In this document: positions 7,906-14,158 of the stretch, in pieces | How the letters are laid out: each line of letters begins with the position of its first letter | Position numbering within the stretch: the first letter of the stretch is position 1 | Source: JAJPXI01 sp051867655 | Lineage (GTDB): Bacteria; Bacillota; Clostridia; Oscillospirales; Oscillospiraceae | DNA: 28,012 bases | Assembly (NCBI GenBank): GCA_051867655.1 | Contig: JBJDYV010000100.1 | Location: forward strand, 1-28,012 | Direction of reading: 5' to 3' | The notes under the pieces: generated by a model | The model's database searches: none | What the model was told of the DNA's origin: nothing | The model's input: the letters and a program-made list of their open reading frames with translations, nothing else | Position numbers and translations under genes: made by a program

Positions 7906-9915
7906 TCAGATACGCAGAGCGGCGTTGTAGCCGTCATGGGTCGCCTTGACCAGCATACCCACCTTTTCGCAGTCACCGGCGGCAATCACATCAAAAGCCA
8001 GGCCGTTGAAGGAGTCCCGCTCGGCCGCTTTGGGTCTGAGTCCGGAGCAGAGCACCACTGTGTCTGCCTGGATCAGCCGCTCGCTGCCGTCCCTGGCCCG
8101 AACCATGATCCCCTCCTCGGTGATGCAGGTGCAGGCAGTCTCCAGATGATACTGCAGGTCGGGGTGTTCATCCATGAAGTGGATGGTGTGCATACGCTCG
8201 GTAAACAAGCCGTCCGGGGCCAGCATGTCCCGCATCTCCACCAGCTCTACCTGATGGCCCTGGCGAGCCAGATGGAGGGCAGTCTCGCAGCCCACCATGC
8301 CGCCGCCGATAATGGCTACCCGTTTCCCTACCTGCTCCTCATTGGGATACATCTCCAGGGCGGTCATCACGTTGGAGCACTCCACGCCGGGGATGGGGGG
8401 AACGATGGCTTCCCCGCCCACCGCCACAATGATGGCGTCGGGGTACTTCTCTGCGACCAGCTCGGGGGTGGCCTTGGTGTTCAGTTTGACTTCGATATTG
8501 CTTTTCATCACCTGGCGGATCATGTAATCCTTGTAACGTGTCATATCCTTCTTGAAGGACATGTTTTTGAACAGCTTGAGCTGTCCGCCCAAGGAATCGC
8601 TCTGCTCAAACAGGGTAACCTCATGCCCCCTCTGGGCGGACAGCAGGGCCGCCTGCATACCGGCGGGGCCGCCGCCCACGATGACCACGTTCTTTTTCCG
8701 CTCGGGGGGGCGGTACCGGAAGAGCATATCCTCCCGGCCGTACTCCGGGTTGACCGAGCACTCATCCCGGTAGGAGGAATTCTGGAAGTCATGGCCTACG
8801 AACTTGGTGTTGGTATTGGTGCGTCCGGCATGCACATCCAGGCAGCGCAGGCACTTGATGCAGGGGCGGATGTCCTCGGCCTTGCCGTGCCGCGCTTTTT
8901 CCGCCCAGTCGTTGTCGGCGATCCAGTTGCGGGCCATGGCCACAAAGTCCGCCTTGCCCTCAGCCAGAATGCGCTCGGCCAATTCGGGAGTGTCGATGGC
9001 GCCTATGGCAGTAACAGGAATCTTGACGCCCGCCTTTTTCATCGCCTCGGCCAAATAGACATTGTGACCGGACTCGCAGAAATGAGTGGGATGCATCAGA
9101 GCACGGCTCAGGGCGCTGCGCCGGGCACCGGCGGAGCACTGGACGATGTCGATTTTGTCCTCGATCATCTTGATGAACTCGGTGGTCTCCTCCAGCTCCA
9201 GGCCGCCCTGCATGTACTCGGTGCCGCTGATCCGGTATTCCAGAATGAAGTCGTCCCCCACCGCCTTGCGGATACGGTCGAGCACCATCATGGGAAACCG
9301 CGCCCGGTTTTCCAGGCTTCCGCCGTATTTATCAGTGCGGTGGTTTTCCGCGGGAGAGAGGAACTGGGCCAGCAGCCAGCCGTGCGCCCCGTGGATCAAG
9401 GCCATGTCGCAGCCCGCCCGCTTGGCCATGTTGGTGCCCTTGGCGAAGCAGTCAGCCACCCGGTCCATCTCTTCCTCGTCCATCTCGGTGACCTCCACCC
9501 CCGTGGGCAGGATCTTGGCCGAGGGGCCGATGGGGTTGCGCCCCCCGTTGTAGACAGGCAGGGCCCACTGGCCGCCGTGGGTGATCTCCAGGCAGAATTT
9601 GGCGCCGAAAGAGTGGACATACTCGCTGAACCGGTTGAGGGTGCGCAGGGAGGCCATGTCCTCCAGCAGGTTGATCTGATAGCTGTGTCCACGGCCGTGA
9701 AGGGGATCGATGGCCGTCTCGTTCAGGTTGACCACCGCTGCGCCGCCCCGCGCCCGGTTTCCGTAAAGCTGGATGCCGACTTCGTTCAGGAAACCCTCCT
9801 TGGTCGTGCACATGGTAGTGGCTGTCGGGGCAGCATAAATCCGATTTTTGAAGGTGGTCTTCTTGACCGTAATCGGGCTGAACAGGTGCGGGTACAGTTC
9901 TTCATAAATTTGCAT
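7906..9915 (-). CDS. Old Yellow Enzyme-type FMN/4Fe-4S/FAD reductase (2,4-dienoyl-CoA reductase family)
   Basis: This 669-residue flavoprotein has the three-part design of 2,4-dienoyl-CoA reductase, BaiCD/BaiH and clostridial enoate reductases. Residues 1-345 form an FMN-binding TIM barrel (HGAHGWLLAQFLSP at 175-188, RTDKYGGSLENR at 193-204). Cys352, Cys355, Cys358 and Cys386 probably bind a 4Fe-4S cluster. Residues 408-669 form FAD and NAD(P)H domains (GGGPAG at 414-419, GGGMVG at 537-542, AAGDCE at 645-650). Such enzymes reduce C=C bonds conjugated to a carbonyl. Two oddities: Trp180 stands where many homologues have a catalytic Tyr, and 27 residues separate the third and fourth cysteines instead of about 11. 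It lies between the PhlG-like hydrolase and MmgE/PrpD genes with 20-base gaps. Confidence 0.93.
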   Translation of the reverse strand: MQIYEELYPHLFSPITVKKTTFKNRIYAAPTATTMCTTKEGFLNEVGIQLYGNRARGGAAVVNLNETAIDPLHGRGHSYQINLLEDMASLRTLNRFSEYVHSFGAKFCLEITHGGQWALPVYNGGRNPIGPSAKILPTGVEVTEMDEEEMDRVADCFAKGTNMAKRAGCDMALIHGAHGWLLAQFLSPAENHRTDKYGGSLENRARFPMMVLDRIRKAVGDDFILEYRISGTEYMQGGLELEETTEFIKMIEDKIDIVQCSAGARRSALSRALMHPTHFCESGHNVYLAEAMKKAGVKIPVTAIGAIDTPELAERILAEGKADFVAMARNWIADNDWAEKARHGKAEDIRPCIKCLRCLDVHAGRTNTNTKFVGHDFQNSSYRDECSVNPEYGREDMLFRYRPPERKKNVVIVGGGPAGMQAALLSAQRGHEVTLFEQSDSLGGQLKLFKNMSFKKDMTRYKDYMIRQVMKSNIEVKLNTKATPELVAEKYPDAIIVAVGGEAIVPPIPGVECSNVMTALEMYPNEEQVGKRVAIIGGGMVGCETALHLARQGHQVELVEMRDMLAPDGLFTERMHTIHFMDEHPDLQYHLETACTCITEEGIMVRARDGSERLIQADTVVLCSGLRPKAAERDSFNGLAFDVIAAGDCEKVGMLVKATHDGYNAALRI

Positions 9916-9935
9916 ATGCGATCAATCTCCTAAAA

Positions 9936-10706
9936 TCACTTACCGCCATACATCTCCCAAAGCGGGGGAATCAGGTTGCGCAGATTTGTATTCTCTTGGG
10001 CACTGTGTGCGGCCATACACGCGGGGAACTCCGGCGGAATATTTTTTTCTACCAGTACGATTTGATCGTTCTCCACTTGATAGCCGATCCAGAAACGGCT
10101 GCGCAGTTCGATTCCATCGGGGATCTCGCGCACAAAATGGGCCAGCACAACACCAAAAGGTTCCTCATCGTAGTCCGCACCTACCTTACGGTGGATCCCC
10201 GCTGTGGAGAACACTCCCAGGTTGGGCCGTCTCTGTAAGTCTTCTTCCTTCAGTCCAAGCTGGCTGGGGGTCATTCTGGCGTATTGGTAAATGTCCATCG
10301 GCCCCATTCCCAGATCTTCCAAGATCCAGCGTTTGCGTTGGCTGAACCGGAAATGCATTCCGGGATACCACAGCTTGTATTGAAAATCCTCGTTCCCTTG
10401 GCGCCGCCATTGACGCCACCAGACGTACTGTTCGTGGCTGATACCGTGCAGCTTCACGTTAACCGCGGCATATCCACCGCCCCCCGGCAGCAGGCAATGT
10501 CCGGTCTCCACGGCAAGATATCCAGGCTTCAGCATATCGTCCAAATGATCGGGAAGCGTTGCAAATTGGGGGTCCATCGGTTTTTCGGGGTCGATTCCGG
10601 CAGCCACGTCCGGGTCCAGCGGAGGGAGCTCCCGGAAAAACAATTCATACCCCAATTCATCTTTATCCTGTGGAAGGGGTTTCAGATAGCGATCATCCAA
10701 TTTCAT
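9936..10706 (-). CDS. PhlG/phloretin-hydrolase-like zinc-dependent C-C hydrolase
   Basis: The 256-residue product resembles the DAPG hydrolase (PhlG) family, zinc enzymes that hydrolyse the C-C bond between a phenolic ring and an acyl group; phloretin hydrolase of Eubacterium ramulus is a known relative. Supporting motifs are VETGHCLLPGGGGY (66-79), FQYKLWYPGMHF (108-119), LAHFVRE-IPDGIELRSRFWIGY (about 189-209) and HSAQE (234-238). By analogy with PhlG, His118, His234 and Glu238 would be metal ligands and Tyr110 an active-site residue, with the spacing of Tyr to first His (8) preserved. The fourth ligand, a Glu, is not assigned. The protein is shorter than PhlG. It lies 20 bases before the flavoenzyme gene and 30 after the permease gene. 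Recognition is by motif only. Confidence 0.72.
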   Translation of the reverse strand: MKLDDRYLKPLPQDKDELGYELFFRELPPLDPDVAAGIDPEKPMDPQFATLPDHLDDMLKPGYLAVETGHCLLPGGGGYAAVNVKLHGISHEQYVWWRQWRRQGNEDFQYKLWYPGMHFRFSQRKRWILEDLGMGPMDIYQYARMTPSQLGLKEEDLQRRPNLGVFSTAGIHRKVGADYDEEPFGVVLAHFVREIPDGIELRSRFWIGYQVENDQIVLVEKNIPPEFPACMAAHSAQENTNLRNLIPPLWEMYGGK

Positions 10707-10736
10707 ATTTGTTATCCTTTCTGCCTGTGTAGGGCA

Positions 10737-12113
10737 TCAGAACAGGCCGATCAATTTCCAATACGGAACGCCGATGATCATGATGTAGGCAAAACCGATC
10801 AGCGACTTCCAGGCCATGACTTTGGCAAAATCCTTGAGAGACATGACGTCATATCCATAGCATACCAGGAAGAAGGATCGCTCATAGGGCATAATCAGAT
10901 TGTCCAGGCCCTGGAAGAAGGAGTAGAGTACCGGAAGTGGGCTGACTCCCAGGGAAGCGGCGATCTCAGATACCGGCGCGCTGAAAGCGGACATAGCCGC
11001 CAGGGGAGTGAGCAGGAAGTTGATGATAAAGCCGAAGATCCAGATGGCGCCGATCAGTGTCCAGGGGCTCAGATTGGACACGAGAGGGAAAATCGCATTG
11101 GAAATCAAGGTTGCCAGACCGGAGGCCCGGGCGGCGGTACCGATCGACAGGCAGCCTGCAATAAACAGGATCGTACTAAAGTTGACCTTCTTGATGTCTT
11201 CCGCCTTGCCAACGTTGATCCCAGGCAGATACATCAGCATGGGAACAATGAGCAGAACAGCCATCTGGGAAACATGATGGAGCGGTTCGGTAATCAGCGC
11301 AAGGACCAGGACGATGAGCAAAACCGAGAGTTTGATTTCTTCCTTGGTCATTTTCCCCAGCGCTTCGCGCTGCTGCTGAAAATATTCCTTCCCGTTGATC
11401 TCCTTTTCGGGCTTCATCACCTTCGTGATCATAAACCCGAGAATAAACAGCAGCGGAATAAAAATTGCGTTTTGTAAAAAGAACTGAATATAGCCGGGCT
11501 TTGCCACATTTTCTCCCGCACCGCTTAAGAGGACGCCGATGCTGGCAGGAGTGTAAATAAAGTGTCCGACCGTGATCATCCCGATCATACCGGCCAGCAT
11601 AATGCCGCAGGAGGCTTTGGATTTCCCCAGGCCGAAGCTTTTGCACAGGCTGTAGGAAAATGCCATGGTTGCAAACACAAGACCCGTACTGCCAGCGGTA
11701 ATGATATTGATGATGAAGCCCGCTATGATCAGGCCATAGACGATTCCCTTATAGGAGGCGCCTGTCCAAAGGATGCAGCGATACGAAATTCTCTTCATCA
11801 GTCCGGTGCGTTCCATTGCGTTTGAGATAATGAAGCAGCCCAGTGCGCTCCACACCACATTTCCGGTCCAGCTGTTGTAGGCTTGTGCAATCTCCAACAC
11901 GCCGAACGTCACATACAGAATCGGAAGCAAAATTGCGATAACAGCATTATTCAGCAGAGAAAAGACCATGCAGAGAATTGCGGGGACCGTGATTGCCAGG
12001 AACGTCCTGCCTACCACTGTAAAAGTTTCTGTTGTTGGGATCAATAAAATGATAATGATTGAGGCGACTACAATTGCCCATTGAATTTTCGCTTTGTTTG
12101 TCAATCCGTCCAT
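10737..12113 (-). CDS. SLC13/DASS-like anion permease
   Basis: This 458-residue membrane protein has about 11-12 hydrophobic helices arranged as two halves with re-entrant hairpins, as in the SLC13 (divalent anion:sodium symporter) family. The hairpin regions read ITAGSTG (about residue 138) and LTPLAAMSAFSAP (about 366), so the canonical SNT motifs that bind sodium and carboxylate in this family are modified; specificity or coupling may differ from dicarboxylate carriers. A central loop (about 232-262) is charged and cytosolic. An AGGGGG site precedes the ATG. As first gene of unit B, it probably imports the compound that the downstream enzymes process. Other members of the ion transporter superfamily remain possible. 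Confidence 0.75.
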   Translation of the reverse strand: MDGLTNKAKIQWAIVVASIIIILLIPTTETFTVVGRTFLAITVPAILCMVFSLLNNAVIAILLPILYVTFGVLEIAQAYNSWTGNVVWSALGCFIISNAMERTGLMKRISYRCILWTGASYKGIVYGLIIAGFIINIITAGSTGLVFATMAFSYSLCKSFGLGKSKASCGIMLAGMIGMITVGHFIYTPASIGVLLSGAGENVAKPGYIQFFLQNAIFIPLLFILGFMITKVMKPEKEINGKEYFQQQREALGKMTKEEIKLSVLLIVLVLALITEPLHHVSQMAVLLIVPMLMYLPGINVGKAEDIKKVNFSTILFIAGCLSIGTAARASGLATLISNAIFPLVSNLSPWTLIGAIWIFGFIINFLLTPLAAMSAFSAPVSEIAASLGVSPLPVLYSFFQGLDNLIMPYERSFFLVCYGYDVMSLKDFAKVMAWKSLIGFAYIMIIGVPYWKLIGLF

Positions 12114-12182
12114 TTTGGTTTCCCCCTTTCGGAATGGAAAAACAGGAGAACGCCGGCTGCCCTCTTACTTTTCCTTAGTGAA

Positions 12183-12210
12183 ATCATACTATAAATACCT
12201 TTGTTTGAAA
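12183..12210 (-). promoter_or_regulatory. Possible promoter of unit B (permease to exporter)
   Basis: On the minus strand TTTCAA (12205-12210) and TATGAT (12183-12188) are 16 bases apart. The -10 is good and the -35 poor, as expected for an activator-dependent promoter. ATTTATAG abuts the -10 on its upstream side. Confidence 0.4.
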
Positions 12211-12267
12211 AATACATCTTGGCAATACAGGAAATGCAGGTTATAGGCATTTCCAGGGGTCCCTTCT

Positions 12268-12294
12268 AATGCCATAGGTTTTTCTTATGGCATT
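12268..12294. promoter_or_regulatory. Probable LysR-type operator upstream of unit B
   Basis: AATGCCATA-N9-TATGGCATT is a perfect 9-bp dyad with a T-N11-A core (T12275, A12287). It lies between the terminator of the second lysR gene and the unit B promoter, about 105 bp upstream of the inferred start. It could also form an RNA hairpin. Confidence 0.5.
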
Positions 12295-12296
12295 GT

Positions 12297-12338
12297 AAAA
12301 AACAAGGACGACGCTTCGCGAACAGCGCCGTCCTTGTT
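12297..12338 (-). terminator. Terminator of the second lysR gene
   Basis: On the minus strand a stem of about 15 bp (12301-12338, one G-U pair in the middle) is followed by TTTTTT. The stem overlaps the lysR stop codon. It separates lysR from unit B, implying that unit B uses its own promoter. Confidence 0.88.
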
Positions 12339-13276
12339 TAAGATTCGTCTGAAACAGACCGATATGTGTCACAAATAACATCTTTGACCTTTTGGACCGC
12401 TTGGTCAAGTTTCTCACTCTCCCGCCAAGCCAAATAATGAGTAATGGGCAGGCAGATCCCCTCCACCTCCAGGAACCGGATCTGCTCCCGGAGCGCATCG
12501 TCCTGACAGTAACAGGTGATGCGCATGGGAAATACCGCTACAGCCTGATTGTTGGCCACCATACGGACCATCTTCTCACTGCTGTTCACATAAAGTGTAT
12601 CCGCCGGGTTGAAATACTTTGCATAGTACGGCGTACCGATGGCGTCCTGTCCGGAGTAAAGCACCAAAGACACACGCTTCAGATCTTCCGGGGAGACCTG
12701 CTTCTGCCGGGCCAGAGGATTTTTGCTGGAAATGGCGATCTGGAAGGTGTCCTCCAGCAAAGGGATCACCCGCACTCCCTGCTCCCGTGCAGATGCCATG
12801 AAATCTTCTCTCTCATGGCTGACGACATTGGCAATGCCCAAATCAGCCTTATGCTGAGAAAGATATGACAGAATTTCAAATCGCCGGGCCTCCATTACCA
12901 GGCAGCGGATTTTTGGATAAGCGCTCTCAATAACCGGCACGCTGTGCTCCGCCACCATGGGATAGGCGGTCGGGACGGTCACCACCCGAACCGTACCCTC
13001 CACTGTCTGGCTGAGCCGGTACTCTGCCTTCCAGGCGTCCACCATCCGGGCCGATTCTTCCACAATTTTTCGGGCATCCCGGTAGACCCGCTTCCCCATC
13101 TCGGTGGGCCGGACGCCCTGACTGGTACGGACCAGCAGCGGAAACCCCAGTTCTTCCTCCAGGTTCTGAATGGTCTGACTCAGTGAAGGCTGGGAGATAT
13201 AAAGCTTTCGCGCCGCTTGGCTCATGGATCGGCATTGGATGATCTCTACAAAATATGCCAGCTGCCTTAACTGCAT
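12338..13276 (-). CDS. LysR-family transcriptional regulator upstream of unit B
   Basis: This is a 312-residue LysR-type regulator. The N-terminal winged helix-turn-helix covers residues 1-60 (SMSQAARKLYISQPSLSQTI marks the helix-turn-helix) and the effector-binding domain covers about 92-305. A GGAAGGAG site precedes the ATG at 13276. It is codirectional with, and upstream of, the permease-hydrolase-flavoenzyme operon but separated from it by a strong terminator, so it is likely a dedicated regulator with its own promoter. It differs clearly in sequence from the first LysR of the island, so the two units may answer to different effectors, for example the parent compound and a breakdown product. 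Confidence 0.93.
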   Translation of the reverse strand: MQLRQLAYFVEIIQCRSMSQAARKLYISQPSLSQTIQNLEEELGFPLLVRTSQGVRPTEMGKRVYRDARKIVEESARMVDAWKAEYRLSQTVEGTVRVVTVPTAYPMVAEHSVPVIESAYPKIRCLVMEARRFEILSYLSQHKADLGIANVVSHEREDFMASAREQGVRVIPLLEDTFQIAISSKNPLARQKQVSPEDLKRVSLVLYSGQDAIGTPYYAKYFNPADTLYVNSSEKMVRMVANNQAVAVFPMRITCYCQDDALREQIRFLEVEGICLPITHYLAWRESEKLDQAVQKVKDVICDTYRSVSDES

Positions 13277-13337
13277 CGTCCTGTCTCCTTCCCAAGCGGT
13301 ATTGTACTCGTTTCCACCTGTAACGGGGGATTTTATA

Positions 13338-13365
13338 ATTTTATCACAAAAAATGGACGATGCAA
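13338..13365 (-). promoter_or_regulatory. Promoter of the second lysR gene
   Basis: On the minus strand TTGCAT (13360-13365) and TAAAAT (13338-13343) are separated by 16 bases, in an A+T-rich stretch about 60 bases upstream of the start codon. Confidence 0.5.
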
Positions 13366-13393
13366 AGTGGGTTTCATCAGGAAATCGACGTTT

Positions 13394-13627
13394 TCAAAAG
13401 TCGTGCCGGGTGGTGGCCAGGCCGGCCGTGTGGACGAGATCGACGATTCGATCCAGGCAGCAGAAATCGTCCAGGCTCTCGTCGTTCAGCGTGTCCACGA
13501 TCTGCCGCAGGACCCAGGCGCATTCCCGCTCCACCAGATTTTCTTCGTTGTAGGGCTTTTCCCCGAGATAATTCAGAATGTATTCTCCCAGACCCTTGGC
13601 CAGAATGGCACGGGAAAGTTCTGTCAT
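13394..13627 (-). CDS. Small acidic protein of unknown function (77 residues)
   Basis: I do not recognise a characterised family. The protein is short, acidic and predicted mostly helical, without signal peptide or membrane segment. It begins MTELSRAILAK and ends with LDDFCCLDRIVDLVHTAG followed by a terminal RHDF; similar short proteins with an RHDF tail are, as far as I recall, common and unannotated in Clostridia. The start at 13627 is supported by AGGAGG seven bases upstream; the longer open frame would run into the regulatory region. It is divergent to a small XRE regulator, and two matching dyads bracket the shared promoters, which suggests joint control. The paired cysteines (FCC) are notable. 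No toxin or antitoxin signature was found. Confidence 0.75.
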   Translation of the reverse strand: MTELSRAILAKGLGEYILNYLGEKPYNEENLVERECAWVLRQIVDTLNDESLDDFCCLDRIVDLVHTAGLATTRHDF

Positions 13628-13639
13628 ACAATTCCTCCT

Positions 13640-13658
13640 TTGGTCATATTTTGACCAA
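13640..13658. promoter_or_regulatory. Operator-like dyad O1 of the XRE divergon
   Basis: TTGGTCA-N5-TGACCAA is a perfect dyad at the likely start of the minus-strand transcript, just upstream of the 77-residue protein's ribosome binding site. It contains the core GGTCA-N5-TGACC that recurs almost unchanged at 13695-13709. Confidence 0.65.
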
Positions 13659-13687
13659 ATTATAGCATGTGCTCCCCGTATAATCAA
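13659..13687 (-). promoter_or_regulatory. Promoter of the 77-residue protein gene
   Basis: On the minus strand TTGATT (13682-13687) and a perfect TATAAT (13659-13664) are separated by 17 bases. A plus-strand TATAAT (13679-13684) for the regulator gene overlaps the -35; its own -35 is poor. Confidence 0.75.
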
Positions 13688-13694
13688 GCAAAAA

Positions 13695-13709
13695 GGTCGA
13701 AAAATGACC
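13695..13709. promoter_or_regulatory. Operator-like dyad O2 of the XRE divergon
   Basis: GGTCG-N5-TGACC matches O1 at all core positions but one. It lies 53 bp from O1 (about five helical turns) and directly upstream of the regulator's ribosome binding site, in its expected leader. Confidence 0.6.
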
Positions 13710-13721
13710 AGAGGTGAACAC

Positions 13722-13985
13722 ATGAATCATTTACGGGCAGAAGACGGAAGTAAAAACCTGGTGGGTCCGCGTATCAGGGCACTGCGCAGAGAGAGAAACT
13801 TGTCTCAGGAAAAGCTGACGGCGCAGCTTCAGCTTTTGGGCATGGATTCCGAACGCGGTGTCATCAAACGGATCGAAAACGGGACGCGCGCAGTCAGCGA
13901 TCTGGAACTGCGCTTATTTGCGCGTTATTTTGAAGTGAGCTACGAATATCTCATCGACGGCACGCAAGAGGAAGACCGCTCTTGA
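13722..13985 (+). CDS. XRE-family helix-turn-helix regulator (87 residues)
   Basis: This small DNA-binding protein consists of little more than one Cro/C1-type helix-turn-helix domain (about residues 18-75): VGPRIRALRRERNLSQEKL as helix 1-2, then IKRIENGTRAVSD as the turn and following helix, and a final FEVSYEYLIDG typical of the family. No effector or protease domain is attached. The ATG at 13722 has AGAGGTG five bases upstream; an ATG at 13704 lies inside dyad O2 and has a weaker site. The divergent partner is the 77-residue protein. The most economical reading is an autoregulated repressor acting on O1 and O2. Other targets are possible. A strong terminator follows. Confidence 0.9.
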   Translation: MNHLRAEDGSKNLVGPRIRALRRERNLSQEKLTAQLQLLGMDSERGVIKRIENGTRAVSDLELRLFARYFEVSYEYLIDGTQEEDRS

Positions 13986-14011
13986 TCCACGCGCCGCCGC
14001 GCTGCAAAGCA

Positions 14012-14050
14012 CAGGGTGGGGTCCGCCGAGGACCCCACCCTGAAATTTTT
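14012..14050 (+). terminator. Terminator of the XRE regulator gene
   Basis: A perfect 13-bp stem (14012-14024 and 14030-14042) with loop GCCGA is followed after AAA by TTTTT. It isolates the regulator gene from the nucleotidase gene. Confidence 0.88.
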
Positions 14051-14083
14051 CTGAAAAAATATGCCGAATTTACATACCCCCTC

Positions 14084-14112
14084 TTGCAGCCTGCATCCTG
14101 CTTCGATAAGAT
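14084..14112 (+). promoter_or_regulatory. Promoter of the 5'-nucleotidase gene
   Basis: TTGCAG (14084-14089) and TAAGAT (14107-14112) are 17 bases apart, giving a leader of about 40 bases before the start codon. Confidence 0.6.
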
Positions 14113-14158
14113 AGAAGTTGCCCCGACAACATAAACAGAACGGAAAGGAGAACGCGGT

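Noticed and set aside
351..13276. Genomic island borders such as att sites or tRNA-linked repeats
   Set aside because: No tRNA, integrase or flanking direct repeat was seen on either side; horizontal origin rests only on composition and content.
13578..13721. N-terminal extension of the XRE regulator upstream of 13722
   Set aside because: It would cross the divergent promoters, both operator dyads and part of the 77-residue gene; the ATG at 13722 has a proper ribosome binding site.
13394..13985. Classical toxin-antitoxin module
   Set aside because: The genes are divergent instead of cotranscribed and neither protein shows a known toxin fold; only a regulated pair can be supported.
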